DNA of 64,000 nucleotides from Roseibaca sp. Y0-43 (GCF_020667835.1 NZ_JAFMPR010000009.1:56649-120648); one strand, 5' to 3'; positions 54,165 through 63,880 are shown, numbered from the stretch's first letter. Program-made: numbers and translations. Notes: a model not told the origin generated them from the letters alone.

Positions 54165-57100
54165 TTGTTTTCACTTCCGAATTGGCTCCGCTCGAAGCCA
54201 CAGACCATTGAAGAGCCCAAGGCCACTGGGTTGGCCGAGACGGACCTTTCGGGTGGGCCGAAGGTCGGGACCAATATCGACCGCCCTGTCATCGACCTCT
54301 ATCGGCCGCACTTCACGTCTGGCGACTGTCTCATCGTGACCGGCTATCAGGACTTCCTGTCGTCGCTCGCCGTCTTGATGAGAGAGGTCAAGGAGCTCAA
54401 AGACCCTGACGCAGACCCTGACATCCGTATTCGGATATCGTTCGGTATCGATACGGCGAACTCTCGACGGTTGGCAAAGCCGAGGCCGGTGACCGAAGAG
54501 ATGAAGCTCTATTGGCTGGAGAAGTCCGGACTGCAGGTCGAGGATGACGACGATCTGCTGGCGGTGCTGGCAAAGCGGGCGATCCAAACACGCAAGATAG
54601 AGCTTCGTGTGTTTGATCCCGTACTGGCCCAGACCCGCCTGGGGATCTGCGGTGATCGTCGGATGCATTCCAAGATCGTGAGTTCGCGGGTGGGCGCGGT
54701 GGCAGGCTCGGCGAACTTTTCGCGCTCTGGCCTCTACAGCAACATTGAGTACGCGGATGGACTCGATACTGGTTCGCACGAGCTGCAGCTTGAGCGCACC
54801 CGAGCGGCTGAACAGATTTGGGAGGTTTCGGCCGACTGGACCGAAGAAGCGCTCGAAATCCTCGATAGGCTGATAAAGCCTGCAACGGCAGAAGACGCCA
54901 TGGCTCGGATGATCTCGGAGCAAAAGGGCTTCGAGCCCTGGCTGACTGGAGGCCGCCAAGAGATCACCGGCCACACACTCTACGAGTACCAACAGGAGCT
55001 GACCTACGAGGCCTGCTCTATCACATACGATCACGGCATCGCCTTCGTGGAGGCGCCTACAGGCTCGGGGAAAACCGAGATCGGATGCCATCTCGCCGAG
55101 GCTCTATCGGAGACATTTTCACGGGTCATTCCGCGCTCCCCCGTGCATGGCGTCGCCAGGAAGAACGCGGCGGTGATAGCGCCACCCAAGGTCATCCCCA
55201 GCTGGGTGAAGCACTCGACCAACTCCCTAGAGGCCATAGCCAACACGAGTCTGTCAAAGAAGCGCCTGCGAGGGGCCGGCGACGATAGCAAATCGGGTCT
55301 GAGACTCGATCAGTTCGGCGTGCTCATAATCGATGAAAGTCATACAGTGACGCCTGGCTTCGAACAGGCATCCCAGATGGCCGCTGCGGTCGAACTCGCG
55401 CCACCCAGCTGGAACATCTGCTTATCTGCGACCCTTCTGGGCAATCGCGACGTCGACTGGCTTGCCCATATGCAGGAGAAGCGCGCCTCAATCTTCATGA
55501 CCCCGGACTACATCCAGGCCATGGGTGAGCTGTTCGAACGTGAGATGCAAAGTTCCCCCGACATCTTCGATCAGAAGGCGCCACTTGCTGTTCTATCCGA
55601 ACCAGAAACCGCTCTGTCCAGGCAGGCACGTACGGAACTGTCCGAGCTGATTTCGCCCTTTTTGGCACGCCGTCAGCGCCGATGTATTGGCGAGGATGAA
55701 GATCGCTCCAAACACAACTACCCGAAGCTGGCCAATCACGGGCGGCCCAATAGGCTGAAGCTCACGAAGCCCCAGAGGGCGCGTCTCGACGAGATCGTTG
55801 CTCTATGTAACGACCTCGCGCCCGGCGGTAGGGTTACGGCCGTCGAGAAAAGCCGCTTCGGTCACGTCAAGACACAGCAGAGCACCCAGGATCAGCTCCA
55901 TATCCGCAACCTGCTGAATATTCTCCGGGTAAGCGCGGCGCAGGCAGCTTGGGAAATGTCCCATGGAGTCATCGGAAAGTGGCTGAGGGAATTTGAACAA
56001 GGGTCCAAGACCAAGCGGAGGGCGCCACACCCTGGCCAGGTCGACATGTTTGCTCTGCTTGGCATCGATGCGTTGGCGGCCCCCGAAAAGTGCGAGGCCC
56101 TGGCCAAGAAGCTCGACTCGCAGCCGCTGCGAGACCTGGATGAGAAGCGATATGAAGCTTGCCTACGCATCCAGCAGCAGAAGGATCGGGTTGTCTTTCT
56201 CGCAGAGCGCACCGACACGCTCGAAATCTTCGCTGAGGCGCTTTCTCGCCGCGGCCACCACACGAACTTCGTTGTTGGGAACCAGACCAAGGGTGATGAT
56301 AGGGCCGTGAAGGCCATCTTCGGCAGCGGACTGGACGGCTTCCGACGGATCACGCATGGCAAGTCGGTAGAGTCCTACTTCCGCCCTGGGGGCAAGAACG
56401 CACCAGATGGACCAGCCTCAGTTTTTCTCACCTACAAAATGGCGGAGGGCATCAACCTTCAGTCAGCCGACACGCTCGTTCTCCTCGGGGTCACGTCGAA
56501 CCTGAAGGAACTTATCCAGGGATTGGGGCGTATCGACCGGATAGATAGTCAGTTTGGAATTGTGAACTACCACCTCGTCGATGTTCCCGTTGGTCAGTTT
56601 GCATCAGACGAGAAAGTGACCAACCGCATCGAGAACTATCGGACACTCGCAGGGGAAGAGCTGATTGACGTTGTGCAAGAGGTCGGCTCCGAGGACACCG
56701 AGGTGATCTTGGAGAGCGTCACGCGCTACCTCGGATCAACTAGGCGGTTCCGAGACAACAACTTCCACGACGTTCTCGCCCGAACCAAAGAAAAGATTTC
56801 CCCGGAGCGTTACAGTCTCATTAGCAAGGCCAGGATCGAAGGGACTTGGGGCGCTGAATTGGCGCTTCTGTCTGCCAGAGAGAGCTTCACCGCCCTACAT
56901 CTGAAGGGCGTCGACAAGCCGACCAGCTTCTTCCCGCCGCGTTTGCTGCTGCTGCGGCCTTCTGAGACAGGTCTGCTGCTGGAACGGGGTCAGTTGGCCT
57001 GTGCCAAAACACTTGAGTCGGCATACGAGAGAACCAAGAGTCTCGGCTTGGAACAGACGAGGATGACCGAGGAAGATCTGGCTAGTGCGCTTGAAACCGT

Positions 57101-57533
57101 ATCTGGGCAGCTTGGACGGCTCACAGAATGGGACCTGCGTCCGGCACGCGTCGAAAGCCTGATGAAGGCGTGCGCTGAGTTCATGAGCCGACGTGGAGAC
57201 GAGGAAACCGATGATCGAGAGATGTTCGGGCACCTGTCCCTACCCGCCATCGAAATGATCTGCGAGTCGTGGAGCAGGCTGCTCGACCCCTACTGGGAAC
57301 AAGCCAAGCAAGAGGTGCGGGACAGCTTTGCCTATGAGGAGCTGCCGAAGGGGTACATCGCGATCCAGGCGATCCTAGAGAAGCTCGAAACCGACCTTCC
57401 GGGCGCCGACGAAGTCCACAAAAAGATGTCCACGGTTATCGAAGAAGCAGAGCTCGTGTCCAGGGATCACGAGCCGGAGATCGGGCGGCGGATTTCGGTC
57501 GTGTTTTTCTCGGGCGGTACGGGCGAGCACTGA
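54165..57533 (+). CDS. PLD-nuclease / SF2 helicase fusion protein
   Basis: 1122 residues. The N-terminal third is a PLD-like domain with MHSKIVSSRVGAVAGSANFS near residues 167-186 (one HxK motif and the GSxNFS strand). A SNF2/SF2 helicase follows: Walker A EAPTGSGKTEIG near 295, DESH (VLIIDESHTV) near 388, SAT (CLSATLLG) near 425, and motif VI QGLGRIDRID near 783. The C-terminus is unassigned. Likely a DNA/RNA remodelling nuclease of a defence system. Odd: a stop codon at 54159-54161 leaves TTG 54165 or TTG 54228 as start, with no good ribosome-binding site, so the true N-terminus may be missing. Confidence 0.85.
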   Translation: MFSLPNWLRSKPQTIEEPKATGLAETDLSGGPKVGTNIDRPVIDLYRPHFTSGDCLIVTGYQDFLSSLAVLMREVKELKDPDADPDIRIRISFGIDTANSRRLAKPRPVTEEMKLYWLEKSGLQVEDDDDLLAVLAKRAIQTRKIELRVFDPVLAQTRLGICGDRRMHSKIVSSRVGAVAGSANFSRSGLYSNIEYADGLDTGSHELQLERTRAAEQIWEVSADWTEEALEILDRLIKPATAEDAMARMISEQKGFEPWLTGGRQEITGHTLYEYQQELTYEACSITYDHGIAFVEAPTGSGKTEIGCHLAEALSETFSRVIPRSPVHGVARKNAAVIAPPKVIPSWVKHSTNSLEAIANTSLSKKRLRGAGDDSKSGLRLDQFGVLIIDESHTVTPGFEQASQMAAAVELAPPSWNICLSATLLGNRDVDWLAHMQEKRASIFMTPDYIQAMGELFEREMQSSPDIFDQKAPLAVLSEPETALSRQARTELSELISPFLARRQRRCIGEDEDRSKHNYPKLANHGRPNRLKLTKPQRARLDEIVALCNDLAPGGRVTAVEKSRFGHVKTQQSTQDQLHIRNLLNILRVSAAQAAWEMSHGVIGKWLREFEQGSKTKRRAPHPGQVDMFALLGIDALAAPEKCEALAKKLDSQPLRDLDEKRYEACLRIQQQKDRVVFLAERTDTLEIFAEALSRRGHHTNFVVGNQTKGDDRAVKAIFGSGLDGFRRITHGKSVESYFRPGGKNAPDGPASVFLTYKMAEGINLQSADTLVLLGVTSNLKELIQGLGRIDRIDSQFGIVNYHLVDVPVGQFASDEKVTNRIENYRTLAGEELIDVVQEVGSEDTEVILESVTRYLGSTRRFRDNNFHDVLARTKEKISPERYSLISKARIEGTWGAELALLSARESFTALHLKGVDKPTSFFPPRLLLLRPSETGLLLERGQLACAKTLESAYERTKSLGLEQTRMTEEDLASALETVSGQLGRLTEWDLRPARVESLMKACAEFMSRRGDEETDDREMFGHLSLPAIEMICESWSRLLDPYWEQAKQEVRDSFAYEELPKGYIAIQAILEKLETDLPGADEVHKKMSTVIEEAELVSRDHEPEIGRRISVVFFSGGTGEH

Positions 57534-57695
57534 TCGATGTGTGTACCTACAAGGTCCATGATGTTCACTTCTGGCGGCAGCAGAATTAAACGTCTAGCCT
57601 ACACTTGGCCCGAAGGAATCAGGTCAAGAGGCAGGCCTTAATGCCACAATATCAGACTTTTATTTGGGAGCCCGATTAGCTCAAAAATACTTGAA

Positions 57696-59105
57696 ATGTC
57701 CGATGCTGAATTTGGTGTTGGGAGCCGAGGAGCAGTCGCGCGTATGCAGGTCGAGACAACAGGAAGTGCGCGTATTCGCCACAAGGTAACGGGCGTGGTC
57801 TATATGATTGACGCCAATGAACTCGATTGGGAAATTGAGTCGACACACGAGCGTGATATGGGGCCGGAGACCGAATGGTCGGCTGTTCTCAATCACGAAG
57901 ACTTGGGCGAGCTCCTCTGGACCTTCTCTGAGTACCCACAGGGATTTGCAAACGAGCTTAGACTTGTGTCGGACGGGCACAAGGTTCTCAGAAACTTCTC
58001 TGTCAGCTTCGAGGATGTGAACGATGAGAACTCGGTAGACTTCGACCCTGAAGCAGCAGCTGAGGAAATGAAGGAATGGTTTTTCGCAAACTACGAGGAT
58101 CCGGCTAATTCACTGCCCTACATCTCAGCAGAAGGTGGATACCAATGGATCCACGGAAGTGCTTCGACAGCACTCGAAGCGTTGGAGGAAATGTTCTCAG
58201 AAGACTACCCTTTCGACTTCATTGAGAAAGTTGCCCAATCAATAACAGATGAAGCTGGCATATTTGATTGGAGCCCGATCCCAGGGCCGGAGTTGTATGA
58301 AGATGCTGATGAAGTCGAGAATGAAATAAGTGAAGCCGAAAAGCTGAGCAAACGGCTCCCCCTCTTTGAAGACCTAGTTTCTGATCCAGAGCGGGGAATA
58401 TTCAGTGTCCGGCCAAGAGAAATCGCCAAGCCGAGACTTCTTGGTGCGGCTCTGTCTCAAGTAGCCGACGCAATCGAGGATGTACTTGCGAACCCTTCTA
58501 ATGGACTTAACTCCAACTCGCTTGAAATCCGGAGGCTACGTCGGACCCTAGAGCGCTATGCGAACGACCCTCAGCGGATAGAGATGGACTTCACGTCCGT
58601 CCACGGAAGCATAGTTGGGAAGATTGCGACGGAGGAACTACCGCCTTCCGATGAAAATAACGCTCTAGTCAGCGCCTTACGGGAGGGCGCTCAAGGTATC
58701 CGTGCGACCCACGCGGAGGTGGCTGAAAACCGGGAGATCCTACAAGAACAAGCGCTGCGCGAATTCACCGACGAAGAAATCGAGCAAGTTGCGGCGGCTG
58801 GCCCCGTAATCGAGGCAATTACTGAAGGTGAACTTCAAGAGCAAATGCGTGAGGACATCCTGTACCTCACTCAAGACATGCGAAGCGGCCCGCCGCGACG
58901 TTTGCCAGGCGTAACGAGAGCTGACGCAATTATCCAAGGCAGCGACGAAGCTGTTAGAGTCTTTGGGCGCTCAGCTCGAATGATGTTGCTTCTTCGTCGC
59001 TTCCCTGAAGTGGTTGATAGGCTTCATGGGAGCACCGGCTACAAGGCCGCTAGCCTCCTGGCTACGCTGGGCACCTTGGTTTCATTGGGATTTCTTCTTT
59101 TCTAG
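57696..59105 (+). CDS. Acidic protein of unknown function with C-terminal membrane anchor
   Basis: Not recognised. 469 residues, strongly acidic, with long Glu/Asp-rich helical stretches (for example EDADEVENEISEAEKLSK near 205). Beta-type strands fill the first 110 residues. The last 19 residues (AASLLATLGTLVSLGFLLF) are a hydrophobic tail after a basic RSARMMLLLRRF segment, so it is probably anchored in the inner membrane with its bulk in the cytoplasm. It follows the helicase by 162 bases on the same strand. A membrane-linked effector is one possible role. Confidence 0.72.
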   Translation: MSDAEFGVGSRGAVARMQVETTGSARIRHKVTGVVYMIDANELDWEIESTHERDMGPETEWSAVLNHEDLGELLWTFSEYPQGFANELRLVSDGHKVLRNFSVSFEDVNDENSVDFDPEAAAEEMKEWFFANYEDPANSLPYISAEGGYQWIHGSASTALEALEEMFSEDYPFDFIEKVAQSITDEAGIFDWSPIPGPELYEDADEVENEISEAEKLSKRLPLFEDLVSDPERGIFSVRPREIAKPRLLGAALSQVADAIEDVLANPSNGLNSNSLEIRRLRRTLERYANDPQRIEMDFTSVHGSIVGKIATEELPPSDENNALVSALREGAQGIRATHAEVAENREILQEQALREFTDEEIEQVAAAGPVIEAITEGELQEQMREDILYLTQDMRSGPPRRLPGVTRADAIIQGSDEAVRVFGRSARMMLLLRRFPEVVDRLHGSTGYKAASLLATLGTLVSLGFLLF

Positions 59106-59221
59106 TTCTGTGAACACAGCGTCAGGCGTCGAAGCGTTCCTGCTAAAAAATGCTGGCTGCGTGCTGCAGGTGGCCCTACCAAACCCGACAAACACGGCAA
59201 ACCCGTCGCGCTGAGTGCTAT

Positions 59222-59863
59222 CTAGCCCACAAGACCTTCGACCCAATCGACAACCGCTACTCCCATGGCCGTAATGTGATCCGCATGTGTGAAGCCTGAG
59301 AGGCGCTTGCGCGGCTTTAAGTCGTGATCGCCGTCTTCAAACCACCTCACCTTGATCGCCGGGGACAGCTCGTACCCGCTGACTTCATCTTTCGAGCCAA
59401 ATTGGTCGCGCGTTCCCTGGCAGATCAGTGCCGGGGTCCGCAGGTGTCGCAGGTGTTCCGTGCGAAGCTTGTCGGGTTTTCCAATCGGGTGAAATGGATA
59501 GCCCACGCAGAGCAACCCAGCGATGCGATCCGCCTCAAAAAGCTCGTCCGCAATCATACTGGCAACACGCCCGCCCATAGATTTCCCGCCGATGATCAGT
59601 GGGCCATCAATTTGCAGCGCTTCGACTGCAGCTAGGTACTCTGAGTTCAGTTTTTCGGCGCGCGGCGGGGGCTTCCTGGTACCCCCAGTTCTGCGATTGG
59701 CCATGTAGGAGAATTCAAACCGAACAACTCTTAGACCCTGTTTGGCCAATGCACCCGCGATTGCTGTCATGGCAGGGGAATCCATCGGCGCACCGGCGCC
59801 ATGTGCAAACAGGATGGTTGCCCTTGCTGCTTCTGGGCCAAGCTCCAAGAATTTGGTTGGCAT
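59222..59863 (-). CDS. Alpha/beta hydrolase of the KANL3/Tex30-like family
   Basis: 213 residues: TILFAHGAGAPMDSPAM near residues 16-32, nucleophile elbow GGKSMGGRVAS near 92-102, an Asp region near GTRDQFG 150 and His in EDGDHDLKPRKR near 178. These fit dienelactone-hydrolase-like esterases. The substrate is unknown. ATG 59863 has AGGAAAAGAG upstream. It is on the opposite strand from the helicase pair, so may be a passenger rather than a functional partner. Confidence 0.87.
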   Translation of the reverse strand: MPTKFLELGPEAARATILFAHGAGAPMDSPAMTAIAGALAKQGLRVVRFEFSYMANRRTGGTRKPPPRAEKLNSEYLAAVEALQIDGPLIIGGKSMGGRVASMIADELFEADRIAGLLCVGYPFHPIGKPDKLRTEHLRHLRTPALICQGTRDQFGSKDEVSGYELSPAIKVRWFEDGDHDLKPRKRLSGFTHADHITAMGVAVVDWVEGLVG

Positions 59864-59940
59864 AGTCTCTTTTCCTATGGAGTTCGCAGTGGTTACTCAA
59901 CGCACATACGCTGCGCCGTAGAGACGGTTCCAAACCGAGC

Positions 59941-59959
59941 ACACCCCACCCCATGCACG
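59941..59959 (+). repeat. 19-bp direct repeat, right copy
   Basis: CACCCCACCCCATGCACGG, 18 of 19 bases equal to 53973-53991 and in the same orientation, 5,968 bases apart. Confidence 0.6.
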
Positions 59960-60012
59960 GCTTTCCTTACCCGAGGGCGCGTGGGCCAGCCTGGTCAACC
60001 GTCTCTTGCGAC

Positions 60013-61956
60013 CTACTTGAGGCGACTATTTTCCAAGCTTGACAGCGTTGCCTTTAGAAGACTGGGATTGCGGCGAACGAACTCAGGAAGGCAAGATCCG
60101 GTGCAGCCCTGAATTGGGCCCTCAGACTTGATTTGCGAAATGCGCCTCTTGCAGCGAGCGCAAGGTACATAAAAGTTTCTCTCTTCTAACTGCCTTGGAG
60201 TGGCAGCCTTACTCCTTGTGTCGAAGTAACTCGGCTGCCACTGCTCTATGAGATCGCCTGGCACGAATTTCCAAAGGTCGCCATGGGACTGGTTTTGCGC
60301 ATCGAACCTCGCGACATTCGTTCTTTGATAGAGGTTGCTGTGCGGCAAAGCTTCAAGTGGACTGTCGGAATCACCCTCACCAGTAACGGAAGGATCGCCC
60401 TGCTTGCGAGTTGGTGAGGCAACATTGGCCAACGAGAGCCCAAATTCGAGGTCGTGGAATTCTTCAGAAGATTGCGCGCCGCGTCCGGTCGACTTCAGAG
60501 TCACTCGAGCAACATAGTCATGGTCAATTTGCAAGTTACATTCGATCCTTTCCAGCAAGGGCTGCGCCTTCGGATCGACCTCGACCTTCGCGACGCATAG
60601 TGATCGTCGCGGATCGTTTGGCGATGCCTTGCCGAGCTTGACTGGCTTTGCCACTTCGACAACCGCGACACCTTCTCGCGGGTCCACACAAAAAAGACGG
60701 GTATTGGCGACATTCTGCGTTTCATTTTCGATTGGCAGCGTCCAACCGGCATCTACGAGAGAGTGGTAAGTCCCCTGCCCAGACGTATCAGCGACGAGAA
60801 TTTCAATCGGCTTTGACAGTGTTAGCCTTAGGCCATCGTTTGCGATCCAGGCTGCGCCCTCAGCGATAATTCGGTCACCGTTTTCAAGCTTTGGCACCCT
60901 GCCCACGAACCGTTCTGTCAGCCCGTCACGAATAGACGGCATATTCACCATGCCGCCGGTAGCAAGGCAAAGCTCAATGTCCTTATAGGTCAATTGCGCT
61001 TGCTCTAGGATTTCATCGATACGGGCGAGACCACGAGCAACAATGCCAGCGCTTAGCTCCTCCAGCTCTGAGCGGGTTACTGAGGCAAGAAGGTTTTTGC
61101 CGGCTCCGTCAGACTTAAGGTAGTTCCTTACGATGACATCTTCAGTTTCCGTTTTTGGATCGGACAAATGGATCTTCAGAATTTCGCACTGGTGTAGGAG
61201 CTTTGCCGCCATTCCCGGTTGTTCGAGGGCTGTAATGTCTTCGATGTTGTGCGCAGAGGAGTGGATTTCCCGAAGGTGGTTCCGCAACCGTTCATCGAAC
61301 TTGTCTCCACCAACTTCGTTGTCACCGAGATTTCTGACCTGCATGATCGCGCCCCCGGATATCCGACAGAGGGTTAGGTCAAGCGTACCTCCACCCCAAT
61401 CGAAAACCAGGATTGACCTACCCTCCAGGCGGGCCAGTTCCCGCCCAAGGTCAGTCTGGGAACGGAGATAGGCATAAAGCGCCGCAACTGGCTCATGGAC
61501 GAATTGCACAACTCCGATGCCGGCCTTTCTGGCCGCTTCGCGAAGAGCTCGACGCTCCGGCCCTGCAAAATCTACCGGGATCGTGAAAACGGCTCGCGCT
61601 AGATCTTGGCCAGGAGCCCCACCACGTGCAGCCTTAGCATCTGATCTCAGATGCTTGAGAACTTCAGCGACAGCATCCGTGGGTTCGATCGGGCGTCCAT
61701 CAACAAAGATTGGGCCTTCACGCCTTAGAGACATCTTAGGAGAGCGAACAAAACCTGGAGGGGCCCCGCTTTCGGTGATGTCCATATTCTGTCGCGCTTC
61801 GCGACCTACAACTATGTCCGAGCCTCGGTACCAGATTACCGAGGGGTGCGGACGCCGGGTGACCTGGTCGACAAGCGCGAGTGCACGCCCTCCAACAGCG
61901 ACTGCGGCGAGACTGTTTGTAGTTCCGAAGTCGACCCCAAAGATTGTCTCGCTCAT
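60013..61956 (-). CDS. Hsp70-family ATPase with a C-terminal four-cysteine zinc-ribbon-like end
   Basis: 647 residues. The ATPase domain is complete: FGVDFGTTNSLAAV near 6-19, IPVDFAGPERRALREAARKAG near 127, ILVFDWGGGTLDLTLCRI near 187 and the adenosine loop LATGGMVNMPSIRDGL near 337. The substrate part is short and unlike DnaK, with a poorly conserved middle. The end has CARC (599-602) and CTGSC (618-622), a C-X2-C-X15-C-X3-C zinc-ribbon-like arrangement absent from housekeeping Hsp70. ATGA overlap with the coiled-coil gene indicates coupled expression. Last gene of the operon. Confidence 0.87.
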   Translation of the reverse strand: MSETIFGVDFGTTNSLAAVAVGGRALALVDQVTRRPHPSVIWYRGSDIVVGREARQNMDITESGAPPGFVRSPKMSLRREGPIFVDGRPIEPTDAVAEVLKHLRSDAKAARGGAPGQDLARAVFTIPVDFAGPERRALREAARKAGIGVVQFVHEPVAALYAYLRSQTDLGRELARLEGRSILVFDWGGGTLDLTLCRISGGAIMQVRNLGDNEVGGDKFDERLRNHLREIHSSAHNIEDITALEQPGMAAKLLHQCEILKIHLSDPKTETEDVIVRNYLKSDGAGKNLLASVTRSELEELSAGIVARGLARIDEILEQAQLTYKDIELCLATGGMVNMPSIRDGLTERFVGRVPKLENGDRIIAEGAAWIANDGLRLTLSKPIEILVADTSGQGTYHSLVDAGWTLPIENETQNVANTRLFCVDPREGVAVVEVAKPVKLGKASPNDPRRSLCVAKVEVDPKAQPLLERIECNLQIDHDYVARVTLKSTGRGAQSSEEFHDLEFGLSLANVASPTRKQGDPSVTGEGDSDSPLEALPHSNLYQRTNVARFDAQNQSHGDLWKFVPGDLIEQWQPSYFDTRSKAATPRQLEERNFYVPCARCKRRISQIKSEGPIQGCTGSCLPEFVRRNPSLLKATLSSLENSRLK

Positions 61957-62978
61957 TCTTTAGCCTCTTCTATCGCCGAAAGCGCTGCTTTGACTCGCCG
62001 AAGTGCAATACCCGGTGCTGGCGGCTCAATCTCTAGGGCATCGATGGCGTCTTCCAGAAGGGGGCCTAAGCGCTCTCCAAGAAGAACCTTCTGTTCAGCT
62101 TTCGTTTCGGTCAGATCGTGTCCCCAATGCTGACGTTCAGTTGCTAGCGTTTCCTCGAGCTTTGAGATTTCTGCCTCGTGATCGGATATCGTACTTTTCG
62201 CGTTAGCAAGCTCGGCGTTGAGCCTCTCCACTTGATCTCGAGTACTGTCCAGCCGGTGCCTCAAGTCGTTGGCGATGTTTCTCTCACGGTTGCGATCTTC
62301 TTCTGCAACCTTGACCAGCTGCTCACCAAGTCCTGCAACAGCTACCGCAAGGCGCAACTCCCCAATTTTCCCTCTTTGAACGGCACGCTTCGCCGCCTTG
62401 GAGGCAGATTTCAAATCAGAGAAAAGAATTGGTTGAAGTTGCTCGGCTACCTGCCAGGTCCTGAGCGACCGCTTTTCCATCAACCAGCAAATGGTGATCC
62501 GAAGTAGCGTCTCAGACCTCTTCCTCTCTTCTTTTTCGTCAGAAGAAAGGGAGGGTGAAATGGTCGCCAAAACCGACCTGAAGATGCGCCCCGCGTCATG
62601 ATCCAGTGGATCGAATGCATCTTTCAAGTGTTCCTTTACGCGGGCCTGAGCGGCGCCCCAGATCCAATCATCGACAGCATCAGGCGGAGTTGATTGCGAC
62701 ATCAACGCCCAAAGCCGCTCACAGTCCCGGTCCTGTCGGCGCATCAATTCTCCGGCTTCTTCTCTATCAGCCGAAAGAAACCGCTTTACCTGATTCTTAC
62801 GAATAACCTTGAAGAATGCGGAAGGCGTCACCCGTGAGTCTTTGAAATATCCCGTCAAAGTTGGATCAACATCGGCCTCAGCTTCGACTTTTACATCAGA
62901 CTGAGATTGGTCGGGCGCACTTGTGGATATTTTCTGTCCTGCCGGGTTGGCCTCCGGCGTCTCTCTCTCTTGAGTCAC
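61953..62978 (-). CDS. Coiled-coil protein of the Hsp70-like operon
   Basis: Not recognised. 341 residues from the GTG at 62978, which makes a GTGA overlap with the upstream gene; ATG 63011 would overlap more and has no ribosome-binding site. The N-terminal 40 residues are disordered, a mixed helical middle follows (VTPSAFFKVIRKNQVKRFL), then a coiled coil of about 70 residues (DRNRERNIANDLRHRLDSTRD onward in heptads) and a helical end. The layout recalls GrpE-like nucleotide-exchange factors, but no GrpE motif is visible. Probably a partner of the Hsp70. Confidence 0.75.
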   Translation of the reverse strand: MTQERETPEANPAGQKISTSAPDQSQSDVKVEAEADVDPTLTGYFKDSRVTPSAFFKVIRKNQVKRFLSADREEAGELMRRQDRDCERLWALMSQSTPPDAVDDWIWGAAQARVKEHLKDAFDPLDHDAGRIFRSVLATISPSLSSDEKEERKRSETLLRITICWLMEKRSLRTWQVAEQLQPILFSDLKSASKAAKRAVQRGKIGELRLAVAVAGLGEQLVKVAEEDRNRERNIANDLRHRLDSTRDQVERLNAELANAKSTISDHEAEISKLEETLATERQHWGHDLTETKAEQKVLLGERLGPLLEDAIDALEIEPPAPGIALRRVKAALSAIEEAKE

Positions 62979-63880
62979 GTCGATACTTGCTCCAGGTATT
63001 TGCCGGCCCATTGGCTGAAAGGGTAGATTCCCGCTATGTGTCTGAGTGGTTCCAGAGCACTATCTCTTGAACTCAGTCTCCAGGCTGAAGCTGCCCAAAT
63101 GGCGAAAGCCTTCTGGTGGTCGCTAACGTCAAGTAGGTCGGAATTTGCCAGCACACGGCACTCATCCTGGAGAATCGGGCTCCACCGCGGCTGTGCCGAC
63201 AGATTTGCAGCCAGTTCGAGCATTCTGCCCGTGCCATGATCGATTGGGCAAACCGCGCGCCTTTCTTTCTCTTCAAACTCGATCTGAGGAGCGATCGAGC
63301 TTGGATCAAGAAGCAGCTGGGTTGCCAAATCAAGCTCCCAATATCCCGTGCGCTTCTGGTCGTCACTAAAGTCGTTCATCGAAAAGCGGATAATTTTCTC
63401 GATAAGATGGGCGAGGGGGCGTTGAATATCCTTAAGAACCTGCAACGCACTGCCATAGAGCTCTCGGTATCGAGAAAGTGGAGTTGTCAGTCTTTCGCCC
63501 TCAGGCCGCTCCTTAAGAAGAATCCCCAGACAATAATCAGCCAGCCCGGACGCATATTCTTTGCCAGCGTCACACGTCCTTGGATCAGCAAGAAATCTAC
63601 TAATTGCTTCGCGAGAAATTGAACTCGACACGAGTATTTCGGTGAATGCCTCTTCAACCGCCTTTAATGCTTCTAGTCCAGCAACTCGGAAAGAAATGCT
63701 GTAGTGAGACAGAACTGGAGCTGCGTGTCTTTCAGAGGCATTAACCAACTTCAATCTAACCTCTGCTTGCCTTACCTTCGCAAGAATGGCCCTGAGCTCC
63801 TCGGCAGAAACTTTCTTTGCCGCCCCACCATCGATGCTTAATTCTGCGTAACTTGCGTTCGCCACAACAACATCTGACAT
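62975..63880 (-). CDS. Unknown protein, first gene of the Hsp70-like operon, 5' region altered by an IS
   Basis: Not recognised. From ATG 63880 the product has 301 residues, MSDVVVANASYAELSIDGGAAKKV then a mostly helical body with no catalytic signature. The frame is open to ATG 63955, but bases from 63906 belong to the end of an IS3-family element, so the first 18 or so codons of the longer form (MTQYPYFWVSGKQG...) are insertion-sequence DNA. The native start is thus either 63880 or lost. Four-base overlap with the coiled-coil gene links all three genes. Confidence 0.7.
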   Translation of the reverse strand: MSDVVVANASYAELSIDGGAAKKVSAEELRAILAKVRQAEVRLKLVNASERHAAPVLSHYSISFRVAGLEALKAVEEAFTEILVSSSISREAISRFLADPRTCDAGKEYASGLADYCLGILLKERPEGERLTTPLSRYRELYGSALQVLKDIQRPLAHLIEKIIRFSMNDFSDDQKRTGYWELDLATQLLLDPSSIAPQIEFEEKERRAVCPIDHGTGRMLELAANLSAQPRWSPILQDECRVLANSDLLDVSDHQKAFAIWAASAWRLSSRDSALEPLRHIAGIYPFSQWAGKYLEQVST

